61,394 nt of DNA from Candidatus Atribacteria bacterium. GTDB lineage: Bacteria > Atribacterota > Phoenicimicrobiia > Phoenicimicrobiales > Stramentimicrobiaceae. Location of the stretch: the NCBI GenBank assembly GCA_018402425.1, contig JAGYIZ010000009.1:1-61394 (forward strand), in the 5' to 3' direction. The notes beneath the pieces were generated by a model. That model had not been told where the DNA came from and did not search any database. It worked only from the letters and a program-made list of their open reading frames with translations. Below, piece by piece: positions 8,919-19,291 of this stretch. The first letter of the stretch is position 1. Each line of letters begins with the position of its first letter. The position numbers and the translations under genes were made by a program.

Positions 8919-10217
8919 TTGGATAGAGCTATTGAAGGAAACAAAAAAAGGCCAATCCGAGGAAGCATAACAGTGCCCGGTGATAAATCAATCACACATC
9001 GTGCGATTATTTTGAACTCTATTGCCAGGGGAGAATCAAAAATCCGCTATTTTCTGGATGGTTTGGATTGCAGGAACACCTTGTTATGTATGCAGGCTTT
9101 GGGTGCTAACATTGAAAAAGCAAGTCCTTTTTTATTAAAAATAAAAGGAAAAGGTCTTGACGGTTTAAAAGTACCAGAAAATGTTCTTGATGTGGGCAAT
9201 TCCGGAACTACTATGCGATTATTATCCGGGTTGCTAGCTGGACAAAATTTTTGTAGTGTTTTAGATGGGGATGATTCAATAAGGAAAAGACCGATGAAAA
9301 GGATTATTCTACCACTCTCTCTAATGAATGGCCAAATAAAAGGATTATATCATACCAATTTTGCTCCTTTAAATATAATCGGTAAATCCCTGCAAGGAAT
9401 TGACTATACCTTACCGGTAGCTAGTGCTCAGGTTAAATCTGCTATTCTCCTGGCAGGCTTATATGCCAAAGGAGAAACAGTAATAAGGGAAAAACAGACC
9501 ACAAGAGACCATACGGAACGAATGCTGGCCTTGATGAAGGCGAATATTCAATCTTTCCCTGATGATCAAAAAATCCGGTTAATTCCGGGAAAAGAATTAA
9601 AGAGTATAGATATTGATATTCCGGGAGACATATCCTCAGCTGCCTATTTTATAGCAGCGGGATGTGTTAGGGAAGGGTCAGAAATAATCATAAGAAATGT
9701 GGGAATAAATCCTACCCGCACCGGTTTTTTGGAAGTATTAAAAGAGATGGGGGCTAATATTCAAATGCTTAATCAAAAAGATATTTCTAACGAACCCAGG
9801 GCTGACATTCTTATTAAAGGGGCTTTATTGAAAGGGATTCAGATTGATAAAAAAATTATTGCCAATATTATTGATGAATTGCCCTTAGTGGCAGTTATTG
9901 CAACCTTAGCGCAGGGTAGAACTATTGTAAAGGATGCACAGGAACTCAGGGTGAAAGAAAGTGACCGAATTAAAGCTATTGTAGAAGGATTATCCAGAAT
10001 GGGGGCAAATATTATTGAAAATAATGATGGTTTTGAAATATCAGGACCGACTGGCTTGTCCGGAAATTCGGTAAACAGTTTTGGTGACCATCGAATTGCT
10101 ATGTCTCTGGCCGTAGCGGCTTCCTATGCAGAAGGCAAAACAGTGATCCGGGAAACAGAATGTATAGATATTTCCTATCCGGATTTTATGCCTACTTATC
10201 AAAAAATAATGGAATAA
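8919..10217 (+). CDS. aroA: 5-enolpyruvylshikimate-3-phosphate synthase
   Basis: 432 aa from TTG 8919, with AAGGA ten bases upstream and no better start. It joins shikimate-3-phosphate and PEP (sixth step). Family motifs in order are GDKSITHRA (Lys and Ser of the active site), VGNSGTTMRLLSGLL, DGDDSIRKRPM, QVKSAILLAGL, TRDHTERML, PGDISSAAYF, DELPLVAV, RVKESDRI and GDHRIAMS. The length is normal. It sits 15 bp after the second DAHP synthase. Confidence 0.95.
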   Translation: MDRAIEGNKKRPIRGSITVPGDKSITHRAIILNSIARGESKIRYFLDGLDCRNTLLCMQALGANIEKASPFLLKIKGKGLDGLKVPENVLDVGNSGTTMRLLSGLLAGQNFCSVLDGDDSIRKRPMKRIILPLSLMNGQIKGLYHTNFAPLNIIGKSLQGIDYTLPVASAQVKSAILLAGLYAKGETVIREKQTTRDHTERMLALMKANIQSFPDDQKIRLIPGKELKSIDIDIPGDISSAAYFIAAGCVREGSEIIIRNVGINPTRTGFLEVLKEMGANIQMLNQKDISNEPRADILIKGALLKGIQIDKKIIANIIDELPLVAVIATLAQGRTIVKDAQELRVKESDRIKAIVEGLSRMGANIIENNDGFEISGPTGLSGNSVNSFGDHRIAMSLAVAASYAEGKTVIRETECIDISYPDFMPTYQKIME

Positions 10218-10234
10218 ATTATTAAGGAGAAAAA

Positions 10235-11104
10235 ATGAATCCTATGACTTTGACAATTGGTTTGCTGGGTGAACATCTTGAAAATAGCCTTTCTCCATTG
10301 ATACACCGCAATTTTATTTGTTATTATTCTTTAAATTATTGTTATTTGCCTTTTCAGATAAAGACCGAAAATTTGGAAAAGGCAATATTTGGGGCAAAGG
10401 CATTGGGGATTCATGGGCTGAATGTCACAATACCTTTTAAAGAAAAGGCTATGGGGTTCATGGATAATATTGACCCGGCAGCAGAAACAATCGGAGCAAT
10501 TAATACCATTGTCAGAAAAAATGAAAAGCTATATGGATATAATACAGACTGGAACGGTTTTAGGGAGCCACTGAAAAAAAAGATGAAGACTAAATTAATC
10601 AACAAGAGAGCGGTAGTTTTAGGGGCAGGTGGAGCCGCAAGGTCAGTTATCTTTGCCCTGGCAGAAGAAGGGTGTCCGGTGATATCAATCTTTAACAGAA
10701 GCAAAGATCGTGCCTTAGAGGTAAAAAGAAATTTCAAGAATATTTTCCCCCAATGTGAAATAAGAACATTCTCTTTTCAAAGAAAAAATTTGCAGGGAGA
10801 AATTGATAATGTAGATTTGCTCATAAATACCACTCCCCTGGGCAGCTGGTATTATCCGGGACAAAACCCCCTACCGGAAGGAATTAAACTTTCATCTAAA
10901 GCAATTGTCTATGATCTAATATATTGTCCGGATAGAACTCCATTGCTGAGTTGGGCAGAAATAAACGGTAATAGGATATTAAATGGTAAAGAAATGCTGG
11001 TATATCAGGCAGCGGAGAGTTTTCATTTATGGACTGGTCTTTATCCTGATCAGGAAATAATAACTAAAATATTGAGCAAGATAAGGAAAAAGGAAAATTT
11101 GTAA
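10235..11104 (+). CDS. aroE: shikimate dehydrogenase
   Basis: 289 aa with AAGGAG before ATG 10235. It reduces 3-dehydroshikimate to shikimate with NADPH (fourth step). Visible features are LENSLSPLIHRNF (substrate loop), NVTIPFKEKAM with the catalytic Lys, GAINTIV, and the Rossmann motif VVLGAGGAARSVIFAL at about residue 125. NTTPLG and the C-terminal MLVYQAAESFHLWTG are also typical. It follows aroA by 17 bp. Confidence 0.94.
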   Translation: MNPMTLTIGLLGEHLENSLSPLIHRNFICYYSLNYCYLPFQIKTENLEKAIFGAKALGIHGLNVTIPFKEKAMGFMDNIDPAAETIGAINTIVRKNEKLYGYNTDWNGFREPLKKKMKTKLINKRAVVLGAGGAARSVIFALAEEGCPVISIFNRSKDRALEVKRNFKNIFPQCEIRTFSFQRKNLQGEIDNVDLLINTTPLGSWYYPGQNPLPEGIKLSSKAIVYDLIYCPDRTPLLSWAEINGNRILNGKEMLVYQAAESFHLWTGLYPDQEIITKILSKIRKKENL

Positions 11105-11124
11105 TTTTATAAAGAGGTATATCT

Positions 11125-12300
11125 ATGGTGTTACGTTTTTTAGATGCCGGAGAATCACACGGAAAATGTCTGCTAGGTATTATTGAGGGGTTTCCTCAAG
11201 GATTCCCGTTAAGTGAAGAAAAGATTAATCAGGAATTGAAGAGAAGACAGGGGGGATATGGAAGAGGAGATCGGATGAAAATCGAACAGGACCGCATTGA
11301 TATTTTGTCCGGGATAACTTCAGGTAAATCAATAGGCAGTCCCATAGGCTTAATGATAAAGAATAAAGATTGGGAAAATAAGAATCCTAAAAATCAGGAA
11401 GAACTGACTATTCCTCGTCCCGGTCATGCTGATCTGGCCGGAGCAATCAAATATAGTTTGGATAATTATCGGTCAATACTTGAAAGAGCCAGCGCCAGAA
11501 AAACAGCGATGCGGGTAGCAATAGGTTCTGTCGGGCAGCAATTGCTGGATTATTTTTCAATAAATTCTTATAGCCATGTTCTAAGAATTGGCAGTATTTC
11601 AATTCATAATCAGATAGTAAAAGAAACAGAAAAAGAGGGAAAAATCAAAACAATCAAAGAAAAGATTAGCCGGTCGCCAGTTTACAGCTTAGACCCGGAA
11701 ATTTCTGAAGAGATGTGTCGGGAAATTGATCAGGCAAAAAAGGAAGGAGATTCACTGGGAGGACAGTTTGAAATTGTAGTGAGAAATGTTCCGGCAGGGC
11801 TTGGAAGCCATGTGTTTTGGGATAGAAAAATTGATACGCGCATTGCCGGAGCTTTAATGAGTATTCCCAGTGTAAAAGCAGTAGAAATAGGCGAAGGGAT
11901 AAAAGGTTCAGAAAAAAAGGGCTCTAAAGTTCAAGATCCTATCTATTATCAAATGGGGCAAGAGAAAGATAATTACCCTGGTTATTATCGCAAGAAGAAT
12001 TGGGCAGGTGGCATAGAGGGAGGAACAACCAACGGAGAGAATATTGTTGTACGTGTTTATGTAAAACCTATTCCTACTTTATTCAAACCTCTTCCATCAG
12101 TTGACATAAGAACCAAGAAAAAGACAAAGGCAAATTACCAAAGGTCAGATACCTGCGTTGTTCCGGCGGTTAGCGTCGTCGGGGAAGCAGTTGTGAATTG
12201 GGAGCTTGCAGTTGCCTTTACAGAAAAATTTAGCGGAGATTCTATGGATGAAATAGAGTCTAATTATAAGTGTTATCAGGAAAGGTCAAAAAAGTGCTGA
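11125..12300 (+). CDS. aroC: chorismate synthase
   Basis: 391 aa with AAAGAGG before ATG 11125. It makes chorismate from EPSP and needs reduced FMN (seventh step). Motifs are MVLRFLDAGESHGKCL at the N-terminus, RRQGGYGRGDRMKIE, RPGHADLAGAIKY, ERASARKTAMRVAIG (basic, FMN site) and GGIEGGTTNGENIVVRV. The length is at the long end of the normal range. Its 3' end overlaps the aroK start by 7 bp. Confidence 0.95.
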   Translation: MVLRFLDAGESHGKCLLGIIEGFPQGFPLSEEKINQELKRRQGGYGRGDRMKIEQDRIDILSGITSGKSIGSPIGLMIKNKDWENKNPKNQEELTIPRPGHADLAGAIKYSLDNYRSILERASARKTAMRVAIGSVGQQLLDYFSINSYSHVLRIGSISIHNQIVKETEKEGKIKTIKEKISRSPVYSLDPEISEEMCREIDQAKKEGDSLGGQFEIVVRNVPAGLGSHVFWDRKIDTRIAGALMSIPSVKAVEIGEGIKGSEKKGSKVQDPIYYQMGQEKDNYPGYYRKKNWAGGIEGGTTNGENIVVRVYVKPIPTLFKPLPSVDIRTKKKTKANYQRSDTCVVPAVSVVGEAVVNWELAVAFTEKFSGDSMDEIESNYKCYQERSKKC

Positions 12301-12839
12301 GAAAGAATATTTTTATAACCGGATTTATGGGTACCGGTAAGAGCACGGTAGCCATGGCACTTGCCGATAAAATGAATAAAAAATTTACAGATATGGATAT
12401 TTTGATTGAGAAGAAGGAAGGGAAGTCAATTACTGACATCTTTAACGATGAGGGAGAGGGAGAATCCTATTTTCGAAAAGTTGAAAGAGAAGTCCTGAAA
12501 GAAATTATAAAACAAAATGATTTAGTTATTGCAACCGGAGGAGGGAGTCTTCTTAATGATGAAAATTATCAGTTAGCGCGGAAAAATAGTGCAATTATAC
12601 TTCTTCAGGCAAAGCCGGAAGTTATATTTAAGCGATTAAAGGAAGATAGTGAACGTCCTCTATTGTCAGAAAAAAATAAATTGGATAGAATTAAAAGTCT
12701 GATGGAACAAAGAAAAAATAAATACAGCCGTTTTGAATATTCTGTTGATACATCTAATCTTACTGTTGCACAGGTGGTTGATGAAATAATAAAAATATAC
12801 CGGAGAGAATATGATGAAGACAATATCTCTGAAATTTGA
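12294..12839 (+). CDS. aroK: shikimate kinase
   Basis: 181 aa. GTG 12294 is the preferred start because GGAAAGG lies eight bases before it; an in-frame GTG at 12270 has no site. It phosphorylates shikimate with ATP (fifth step). The P-loop is GFMGTGKST, followed by DMDILIEKKEG (Walker-B-like, substrate Asp), SYFRKVERE (substrate Arg), VIATGGGSLL and a lid with SERPLL. Its start lies inside aroC and its end inside aroB, so the three are translationally coupled. Confidence 0.92.
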   Translation: MLRKNIFITGFMGTGKSTVAMALADKMNKKFTDMDILIEKKEGKSITDIFNDEGEGESYFRKVEREVLKEIIKQNDLVIATGGGSLLNDENYQLARKNSAIILLQAKPEVIFKRLKEDSERPLLSEKNKLDRIKSLMEQRKNKYSRFEYSVDTSNLTVAQVVDEIIKIYRREYDEDNISEI

Positions 12840-13938
12840 AAAAAAATATAATTGCAATATGTTTATTGGAAAAGGCATTTTATCAGATATTGACACCTAC
12901 CTTATCCCTCTATTGCCGGGAAAGCAGGTAGTATTAGTTACTAATTCGCTGATAAAACAACTCTATGGTAATAAAATTGTTAAAATTCTTTCCCAAAAGG
13001 GCATTCTTGTTCATATTATTGAAGTTCCTGACGGAGAAAAAAGTAAATCTTTCTCTGGTGCTGAAAAAATTTATGATAAATTGTTGCAATTTAAATCAGA
13101 TCGTTCTACTGCATTAGTTGCTCTGGGTGGTGGCGTGATTGGTGATTTGGCTGGGTTCGTCGCTGCTACCTTTATGAGAGGCATTCCTTTGGTGCATATT
13201 CCCACTACGCTTTTAGCTCAAATTGACAGCAGTATAGGAGGAAAAGTAGCCATTGATCACTCAAGGGCAAAAAATATTGTAGGCAGTTTTTATCAGCCTA
13301 TTGCTAACTTGGTTGATTCTGTAGTTTTAGAAAGTCTACCACTATCTCATTTGAAAAACGGAATAGCTGAAGCCATCAAAATTGCTATTATTAGCTCTCC
13401 TTCATTTTTTAACTGGATAGATCAGCATATGGACCCTTTATTGCAGAAGGAGAAGGATGTATTAGACTTTCTGGTAAGCCGGGCAGCACAATTAAAAATC
13501 AGTATTATTTTGCGGGATCCATGGGAAAGGAATCAGCGACATTTACTGAATTTAGGACACAGTATAGGGCATGCACTGGAGACAGTGAGTGGTTATAGCT
13601 CTATTACCCATGGTGAGGCAGTTGCGATTGGCACTGTACTGGAAACTCGCATAGCTTATCATAAGAAATTATGTAGCTGGGAAGATAAAGAAAAAATTGA
13701 AAATATTATCAGTAAATTAGATATTCTATCGGGTTTAAATCTATTGCAGATTAATCCGGAGGAATGCTGGGATACCATTCTTTTGGATAAAAAAAATAAA
13801 GATGGGAATATCCGCTTTGTTTTACCTGAGAAAATAGGAAAGGTTGAATTATTTCAGCCTATTCTTAAAGAAGATGTGGACTATGCTTTCAATTCCCTCA
13901 AGGAGAGTGAAAGAGAGGAGGAGAACTTTGAAAATTAG
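12811..13938 (+). CDS. aroB: 3-dehydroquinate synthase
   Basis: 375 aa, ATG 12811 or the adjacent ATG 12814. It cyclises DAHP to 3-dehydroquinate using NAD and a divalent metal (second step). Motifs are PDGEKSKSF, ALGGGVIGDLAGFVAATFMRG (NAD site), HIPTTLLAQIDSSIGGKVAID, the metal ligand Glu in GIAEAIKIA, and two His ligands in NLGHSIGHALE and THGEAVAIG. It overlaps aroK by 29 bp and aroQ by 11 bp. Confidence 0.95.
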   Translation: MMKTISLKFEKKYNCNMFIGKGILSDIDTYLIPLLPGKQVVLVTNSLIKQLYGNKIVKILSQKGILVHIIEVPDGEKSKSFSGAEKIYDKLLQFKSDRSTALVALGGGVIGDLAGFVAATFMRGIPLVHIPTTLLAQIDSSIGGKVAIDHSRAKNIVGSFYQPIANLVDSVVLESLPLSHLKNGIAEAIKIAIISSPSFFNWIDQHMDPLLQKEKDVLDFLVSRAAQLKISIILRDPWERNQRHLLNLGHSIGHALETVSGYSSITHGEAVAIGTVLETRIAYHKKLCSWEDKEKIENIISKLDILSGLNLLQINPEECWDTILLDKKNKDGNIRFVLPEKIGKVELFQPILKEDVDYAFNSLKESEREEENFEN

Positions 13939-14380
13939 TGTTATTCATGGCCCGAATTTAAATCGTTTGGGACAGAGAAAAAAAGAACATTATGGGGTGC
14001 TTACTCTGGCAAAAATAAACAACAGTTTAGAAAAAAAGGCTTCTAAAATGAATATCCAGTTGGAAATTATGCAATCAAACCACGAAGGAGAAATCATTGA
14101 TTTTATTCAGATAGTTTCAGAAAAGACAGATGGCATCATCATTAATCCGGGGGCTTTTACTCATTACAGTTATGCCATAAGGGATGCTTTAGAGGATTGT
14201 TTGCTTCCGGTTATTGAAGTGCATTTATCTAATATTTTTGCCCGTGAAGAATTTCGTGCCAGGTCAGTCACAGCCCAGGCTTGTGCTGGCCAGATTGCCG
14301 GACTGGGATACCAAGGCTATTTATTGGCAATTGAAGGACTTCAGTCTTTAATTAAAGAGCGCAAACCCAAAAAAACTTAA
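13928..14380 (+). CDS. aroQ: 3-dehydroquinate dehydratase, type II
   Basis: 150 aa from TTG 13928, chosen because GAGGAGGAG lies just upstream; the longer frame from 13844 sits inside aroB and has no site. It dehydrates 3-dehydroquinate (third step). The type II signature is clear: IHGPNLNRLGQRKKEHYG (catalytic Tyr), QSNHEGEIIDFI, INPGAFTHYSYAIRDAL, IEVHLSNIFAREEFRARS and AGLGYQGYLLA. The length is standard. Confidence 0.94.
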   Translation: MKISVIHGPNLNRLGQRKKEHYGVLTLAKINNSLEKKASKMNIQLEIMQSNHEGEIIDFIQIVSEKTDGIIINPGAFTHYSYAIRDALEDCLLPVIEVHLSNIFAREEFRARSVTAQACAGQIAGLGYQGYLLAIEGLQSLIKERKPKKT

Positions 14381-14394
14381 TGAGGAGGCTTAGA

Positions 14395-15285
14395 ATGAGT
14401 GAAGAAAGTGAATTTACCGGGTTTAAAAAGATTACTATAATCGGTTGCGGATTAATTGGCGGCTCCATTGGCTTGGCATTAAAGAAAAACTCCTATTCCG
14501 GTGAAATTACAGGTATTGACCGGAAAGAAGTAATTGAAAAAGCAATTTATTCGGGTGCTATTGATTGGGGAACTGAAGAAATAGAAAAAGGGGTAAAAAA
14601 TGCAAGTATGGTTATTCTAGCTACCCCGGTTCAGGAAATTATAAGATTACTGTCCAAAATAAAACCGTTTTTACCGGAATATTGTTTGATTACTGATACC
14701 GGGAGTACAAAAAAGGAAATTATTAAAGAGGCATGGAAAGTATATTCAGATAAATATGATTTTATAGGCGGTCACCCTATGGCTGGTTTGGAAAAGGGTG
14801 GAATAGAATACGCTGATCCATATTTATTTTCCGGGAAACCCTACATTACAGTTGTCGGAAGAGAAAATACTAATTTAGCTGGTTTAAAAATGTCTACTTT
14901 TTTAAATTTCATTAATGCCATGGAGATAAGATTGAATGCTTCAGAGCATGATCGTATTATTGCCCTGGTCAGTCATGTTCCACAATTGATTGCCGTTATT
15001 ATGACCAACCTGTTCGGATCTCTGGTGCAGGAAGGTTATGATGAAAAATGCCTCAAAATTGGCGGGAATGCATTCAACGAAATGACCAGAGTTGCCAGCA
15101 GCCCTTTTTCCATGTGGAAAGATATCTATCAAACGAACAGTAAATGGACAATAAATTATATTAATGATTTAGAAGATATGTTAGGTCAGGTTAAAGAAAA
15201 AATTGCAAAAAATCCGCATAAGTTGGAAGAAGATTTTAAAAAAGCCAGTTATTATAAAGAAAAAATGTCACAGAAGACCGAATGA
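14395..15285 (+). CDS. tyrA: prephenate dehydrogenase
   Basis: 296 aa. ATG 14395 has AGGAGG six bases upstream and is preferred over the ATG at 14380 that overlaps the aroQ stop. It oxidatively decarboxylates prephenate to 4-hydroxyphenylpyruvate, the Tyr branch. The Rossmann motif IIGCGLIGGSIGLAL opens the protein. LATPVQEI, DTGSTKKEI and IGGHPMAGLEKGG follow, then the helical domain with HDRIIALVSHVPQLIA (catalytic His region). There is no fused mutase or ACT domain, consistent with the separate AroH. Confidence 0.93.
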   Translation: MSEESEFTGFKKITIIGCGLIGGSIGLALKKNSYSGEITGIDRKEVIEKAIYSGAIDWGTEEIEKGVKNASMVILATPVQEIIRLLSKIKPFLPEYCLITDTGSTKKEIIKEAWKVYSDKYDFIGGHPMAGLEKGGIEYADPYLFSGKPYITVVGRENTNLAGLKMSTFLNFINAMEIRLNASEHDRIIALVSHVPQLIAVIMTNLFGSLVQEGYDEKCLKIGGNAFNEMTRVASSPFSMWKDIYQTNSKWTINYINDLEDMLGQVKEKIAKNPHKLEEDFKKASYYKEKMSQKTE

Positions 15286-15342
15286 TTTTATGATAGGTAA
15301 GCTATTAAAAAGATAATTAACAATTAAAAGAGGTATGATTTT

Positions 15343-16248
15343 ATGGATGAAAAGGATGATTATCACTATAAAAAAAATAAAACAGTAGCGCTACAGGGAG
15401 AAATTGGTTCATTCAGTGAAATGGCTGCCTTGCAATATTTTGGTTCTGCTGCAGAGATGTTATCCTGCAGTAGTTTTAACCAGGTTAGTGAAACAGTTAA
15501 ACAGGGCAAGGCTGATTATGCTATTTTACCAATTGAGAATTCTCAGACAGGAGGAATTAACAATGTGCATGATTTATTATTGAGCGAAAATCTATTTGCA
15601 ATCGGTGAAGTTATATTAAAAATTGAACATTGTTTAATTGCTCATCAGGACACTAAACCGGAGCAAATTGAAAAAATTTATTCTCATCCACAGGCGCTAG
15701 CTCAATGTGAAAGATACTTGATAAAAAATTTCTCTCACTGTCAAATTATTCCAGTATATGATACGGCAGGGAGTGTCAAACAGATTAAGGAATCCAGGGA
15801 GTTAAAAGCAGCAGGAATTGCCAGTCGAAGAGCTGCTACTTATTATGAGATGAATATCTTAGAAAATAGTATTGAAGACAATCCTTCCAATTATACACGT
15901 TTTTTAGTTTTTTACCCTGAAATACTGACCAATAAATTAAATAACAAAACATCTATTATTTTTGCGGTAGTCAGTGTTCCCGGAGCTATCCATAAATGCT
16001 TAAGAGAATTTGCAATTCGTGGCATTAACTTAAGTAGATTAGAATCAAGGCCTAGCAGGATGAAACCATGGGAATATATTTTTTATATGGATTTTGAGAA
16101 TGGGCTGCAGGAAAGTGTTACCCAGGAAGCATTGAAGGCACTAAGAGAGTTTACTACTTTTATTAAAATTATTGGTACATATCAATCACATTCAAGTACG
16201 CTTGATTCTGCCCAAAGGCACCTTCGGGAATTGACTAAAAACAAATAG
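15343..16248 (+). CDS. pheA: prephenate dehydratase with ACT domain
   Basis: 301 aa with AAGAGG before ATG 15343. It converts prephenate to phenylpyruvate, the Phe branch. The catalytic domain (about residues 10-195) has LQGEIGSFSEMAAL, LPIENSQTGGINNVHDLL, SHPQALAQCERYL, AGIASRRAA and NYTRFLVF. An ACT domain follows with GINLSRLESRPSR, the Phe-binding ESRP motif, so feedback inhibition by Phe is expected. It is the last gene of the aromatic operon; no clear terminator follows. Confidence 0.94.
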   Translation: MDEKDDYHYKKNKTVALQGEIGSFSEMAALQYFGSAAEMLSCSSFNQVSETVKQGKADYAILPIENSQTGGINNVHDLLLSENLFAIGEVILKIEHCLIAHQDTKPEQIEKIYSHPQALAQCERYLIKNFSHCQIIPVYDTAGSVKQIKESRELKAAGIASRRAATYYEMNILENSIEDNPSNYTRFLVFYPEILTNKLNNKTSIIFAVVSVPGAIHKCLREFAIRGINLSRLESRPSRMKPWEYIFYMDFENGLQESVTQEALKALREFTTFIKIIGTYQSHSSTLDSAQRHLRELTKNK

Positions 16249-16384
16249 GCCATTTTATTGCCCTCAGCAATTATCTTTCAATAGAAAAACAGCAGGGAGT
16301 TAAAGAAGGCATGGATTTTTTGTTATAAATGTTGTAATATAAAAAAGATTATCATATTACCATTGCAAGGGGGCTATAGATTTA

Positions 16385-18103
16385 ATGCATTCTCAGGAAA
16401 ACAATAATTCTAAAGAATCAGTTAATTTTATTCAGAGTATTATTGACCGTGACAGGGAAAATAATAAATATGGGGGGCGAGTTCATCTTCGTTTTCCGCC
16501 GGAGCCAAATGGGTACCTGCATATTGGACATGCCAAATCGATTTGTTTAAATTTTGGCTTGGCAGAGAAGAATAATGGCTTGTGCAATCTTCGTTTTGAT
16601 GATACCAACCCCTCAAAAGAAGACATAGAATATATAGATTCGATTATTCGGGATGTCCGGTGGTTGGGTTTTAATTGGGAAGACCGTCTTTATTATGCTT
16701 CTGACTATTTTGATAAAATGTATGAAGATGCTGTTTCCCTGATTAAACAGGGTAAAGCCTATGTGTGTGACTTAAATCCGGAAGAAATTAGAGAATACCG
16801 GGGTACTTTCACTAAGCCTGGGAAGGAAAGTCCTTATCGAAATCGTTCAATTGAAGAAAATCTATCCTTGTTTAAACAAATGAAAGATGGTATTTTCGAA
16901 GACGGCTCTCGGGTTTTAAGAGCAAAAATTGACATGAGTTCTGCTAACCTGAATATGCGTGACCCGGTGCTTTACCGAATTGTAAAAAAATCACATCATC
17001 GAACCGGGGATAAGTGGTGCATCTATCCTATGTATGATTATGCCCACCCCTTGGAAGATTATTATGAGCGAATTACCCATTCTGTCTGCACTTTGGAATT
17101 CGAAGACCATCGTCCACTTTATGACTGGTTACTTTCGAATCTTTATTCTTCTGAATTGCCACAGCAGATTGAGTTTGCCAGATTAGATCTGACTAACACT
17201 ATAATGAGTAAAAGAAAATTACGTATCCTGGTGGAAGAAGGATATGTAAGCGGATGGGATGATCCACGTTTGCCCACTATTTCAGGTTTGCGACGCAGAG
17301 GTTATACTCCTCAGGCAATCAGAAATTTTTGTAATCGTATTGGAGTAGCAAAGACCAATAGTGTAGTGGATATTCGTTTTCTGGAACACTGTATCAGGGA
17401 AGATTTGAATAAAAATGCACAAAGAGTTATGGCTGTATTAAACCCTCTAAAGCTAATCATTGACAATTATCCGGACAATTTAACAGAAGAACTTGAAGGT
17501 GAGAATAATCCTGAGGACCCCTCAGCTGGTAGCCGTAAAGTGCCATTTTCTAAAACATTGTATATTGAAAAAGAGGACTTTCATGAAGATCCTCCTAAGA
17601 AATATTTTAGATTGGCTCCAGGACGTGAAGTGAGATTAAAGAATGCTTATATTGTAAAGAGTCAGGGATTTGTAAGGGATGAAAAAACAGGTGAGATTTC
17701 TGAAGTTCACTGCACCTATGATCCGGAGAGCAAGAGTGGCGGAGCGGGAGCTAAACGAAAAGTGAAAGGTACTTTACATTGGGTTTCTGCCGGGCATGCT
17801 CTGAAGGCGGAGGTTCGTTTGTATGATTATCTTTTGTTAAGTGAAGATAAAAAACAAGAGGAAGAAGCGAAAGCTAATTTTATCGACCGAATAAATCCAA
17901 ACTCTTTGGAAGTTTTAACAGAGTGTTTAGTGGAACCCAGCTTAGCTAATGCCGTTAAAGGTAATAAGTATCAGTTTATGCGTAAGGGATATTTTTGTGT
18001 TGACCTTGAATCAAAAACGGGGAATTTGGTTTTTAATCGTATTGTTTCATTACGCGACAGCTGGGAGAAAATAATGAAAATAAACCAGGGTAAGGGTAAA
18101 TAA
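16385..18103 (+). CDS. glnS: glutaminyl-tRNA synthetase
   Basis: 572 aa with AAGGGGG about ten bases before ATG 16385. It charges tRNA-Gln directly. It is a class I enzyme: [19 protein letters not shown] (HIGH), [11 protein letters not shown], and IMSKRKL (the KMSK-like loop). The C-terminal half carries the beta-barrel anticodon domain. The Gln-specific form is patchy outside proteobacteria and suggests acquisition at some time. It stands apart from the aromatic operon and is followed by an unrelated glycosyltransferase. Confidence 0.94.
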   Translation: MHSQENNNSKESVNFIQSIIDRDRENNKYGGRVHLRFPPEPNGYLHIGHAKSICLNFGLAEKNNGLCNLRFDDTNPSKEDIEYIDSIIRDVRWLGFNWEDRLYYASDYFDKMYEDAVSLIKQGKAYVCDLNPEEIREYRGTFTKPGKESPYRNRSIEENLSLFKQMKDGIFEDGSRVLRAKIDMSSANLNMRDPVLYRIVKKSHHRTGDKWCIYPMYDYAHPLEDYYERITHSVCTLEFEDHRPLYDWLLSNLYSSELPQQIEFARLDLTNTIMSKRKLRILVEEGYVSGWDDPRLPTISGLRRRGYTPQAIRNFCNRIGVAKTNSVVDIRFLEHCIREDLNKNAQRVMAVLNPLKLIIDNYPDNLTEELEGENNPEDPSAGSRKVPFSKTLYIEKEDFHEDPPKKYFRLAPGREVRLKNAYIVKSQGFVRDEKTGEISEVHCTYDPESKSGGAGAKRKVKGTLHWVSAGHALKAEVRLYDYLLLSEDKKQEEEAKANFIDRINPNSLEVLTECLVEPSLANAVKGNKYQFMRKGYFCVDLESKTGNLVFNRIVSLRDSWEKIMKINQGKGK

Positions 18104-18136
18104 GTGTATATTATTTATAGGATCCAGTGTTAATAA

Positions 18137-19291
18137 ATGAAAATAGCTTTTTTTACCAATTGCTATAAACCTTTAATAAATGGTGTGGTCAGTAGTATTG
18201 TATCGTTAAAAAATGCCTATGAAAAAAAAGGGCATAGTACTTATATTTTTGCACCCAGGGTAGAAGACTATACTGACCAGGAAAATAATGTATTCAGGTA
18301 CCATTCTGTTAATTTAACAAGTAAAGTAAAATATCCCATTGCTATTCCATTGTCTCTAAGAGCCAGAAAAATTATTAATGAATTTAAACCTGATATAGTA
18401 CATATCCATCATCCTTTTGTTCTCAGCATGCCGGCAATTATGTATGGGGAAAAATTAGGAATACCAAAAGTATTGACTATCCATACGCAATATGAACGTT
18501 ATGCTTACTATGCATCCCCAATTCCACAAGTCATTGTTAATGAAGCAATTAAAAGAATTATTTTTAATCTTGCAAGCAAGGTTGATGTCATAACAACTCC
18601 TTCTAAATCTATGAAAGACCTAATAGGTCATTATAGAATTAAAAAGGAAGTTGTAGTTGTTCCCAATGCAATTAATCTAAATGTATTTCAGGAGAAAAAC
18701 GAACAGCAATATAGAGAAATTAGAGACCAGTTTGGATTGGATGAGAAAGATGTTGCTGTTCTATATGTAGGGAGAATTTCCTTTGAGAAAAATATAGACA
18801 AAATAATCAAAGCCATGGCAATTGTTCGAGATAAAAAGATAAATAATGTCAAACTTCTATTAGTGGGGGAAGGAACAGCCATGAAACAGTTGAAAAAATT
18901 AGTGGAATCTTTGGGTTTAGAAAGTTTAGTTAAATTTGTAGGTCCAGTTAATAGCGATATGATTAAGTATTACTACCAGGCATCAGATATATTTGCTTTT
19001 ACCTCTACCTCCGAAACTTTTGGTATGGTTATAATTGAAGCTTTTGCCTCAGGCCTTCCTGTTTTAGCTGTCAAAGCACCGGGAGCTATCGATATAATAA
19101 CAGATGGTCTTGACGGAATTTTAGTAGAAGATGATATATCTCAATTTGCAAAACGACTGGAGAGTTTGATTATTGACAAGGTTTTAAGAAAAAGATTATC
19201 GAAAAGCGCATTAAAGACAGCACAATTATATAGTGCAGATTCTGTTTCTGAACAAATGCTTAACCTTTACCAGCGGCTCATAAATAGATAA
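18137..19291 (+). CDS. GT4-family glycosyltransferase (diglucosyl-diacylglycerol-synthase-like)
   Basis: 384 aa. The N-terminal Rossmann domain has PLINGVVSSIVSL and HIHHPF. The C-terminal donor domain has LYVGRISFEKNID and the GT4 E-x7-E motif in SETFGMVIIEAFASGLPVLA. The layout resembles enzymes that add sugars to diacylglycerol or phosphatidylinositol. Exact acceptor and donor cannot be read from sequence. The ribosome site is weak (AGGAT 15 bases upstream). Confidence 0.85.
   Translation: MKIAFFTNCYKPLINGVVSSIVSLKNAYEKKGHSTYIFAPRVEDYTDQENNVFRYHSVNLTSKVKYPIAIPLSLRARKIINEFKPDIVHIHHPFVLSMPAIMYGEKLGIPKVLTIHTQYERYAYYASPIPQVIVNEAIKRIIFNLASKVDVITTPSKSMKDLIGHYRIKKEVVVVPNAINLNVFQEKNEQQYREIRDQFGLDEKDVAVLYVGRISFEKNIDKIIKAMAIVRDKKINNVKLLLVGEGTAMKQLKKLVESLGLESLVKFVGPVNSDMIKYYYQASDIFAFTSTSETFGMVIIEAFASGLPVLAVKAPGAIDIITDGLDGILVEDDISQFAKRLESLIIDKVLRKRLSKSALKTAQLYSADSVSEQMLNLYQRLINR

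Noticed and set aside
13844-13927. Longer N-terminus for AroQ
   Set aside because: It overlaps aroB, has no ribosome site, and lies before the conserved IHGPNLNRLG start.
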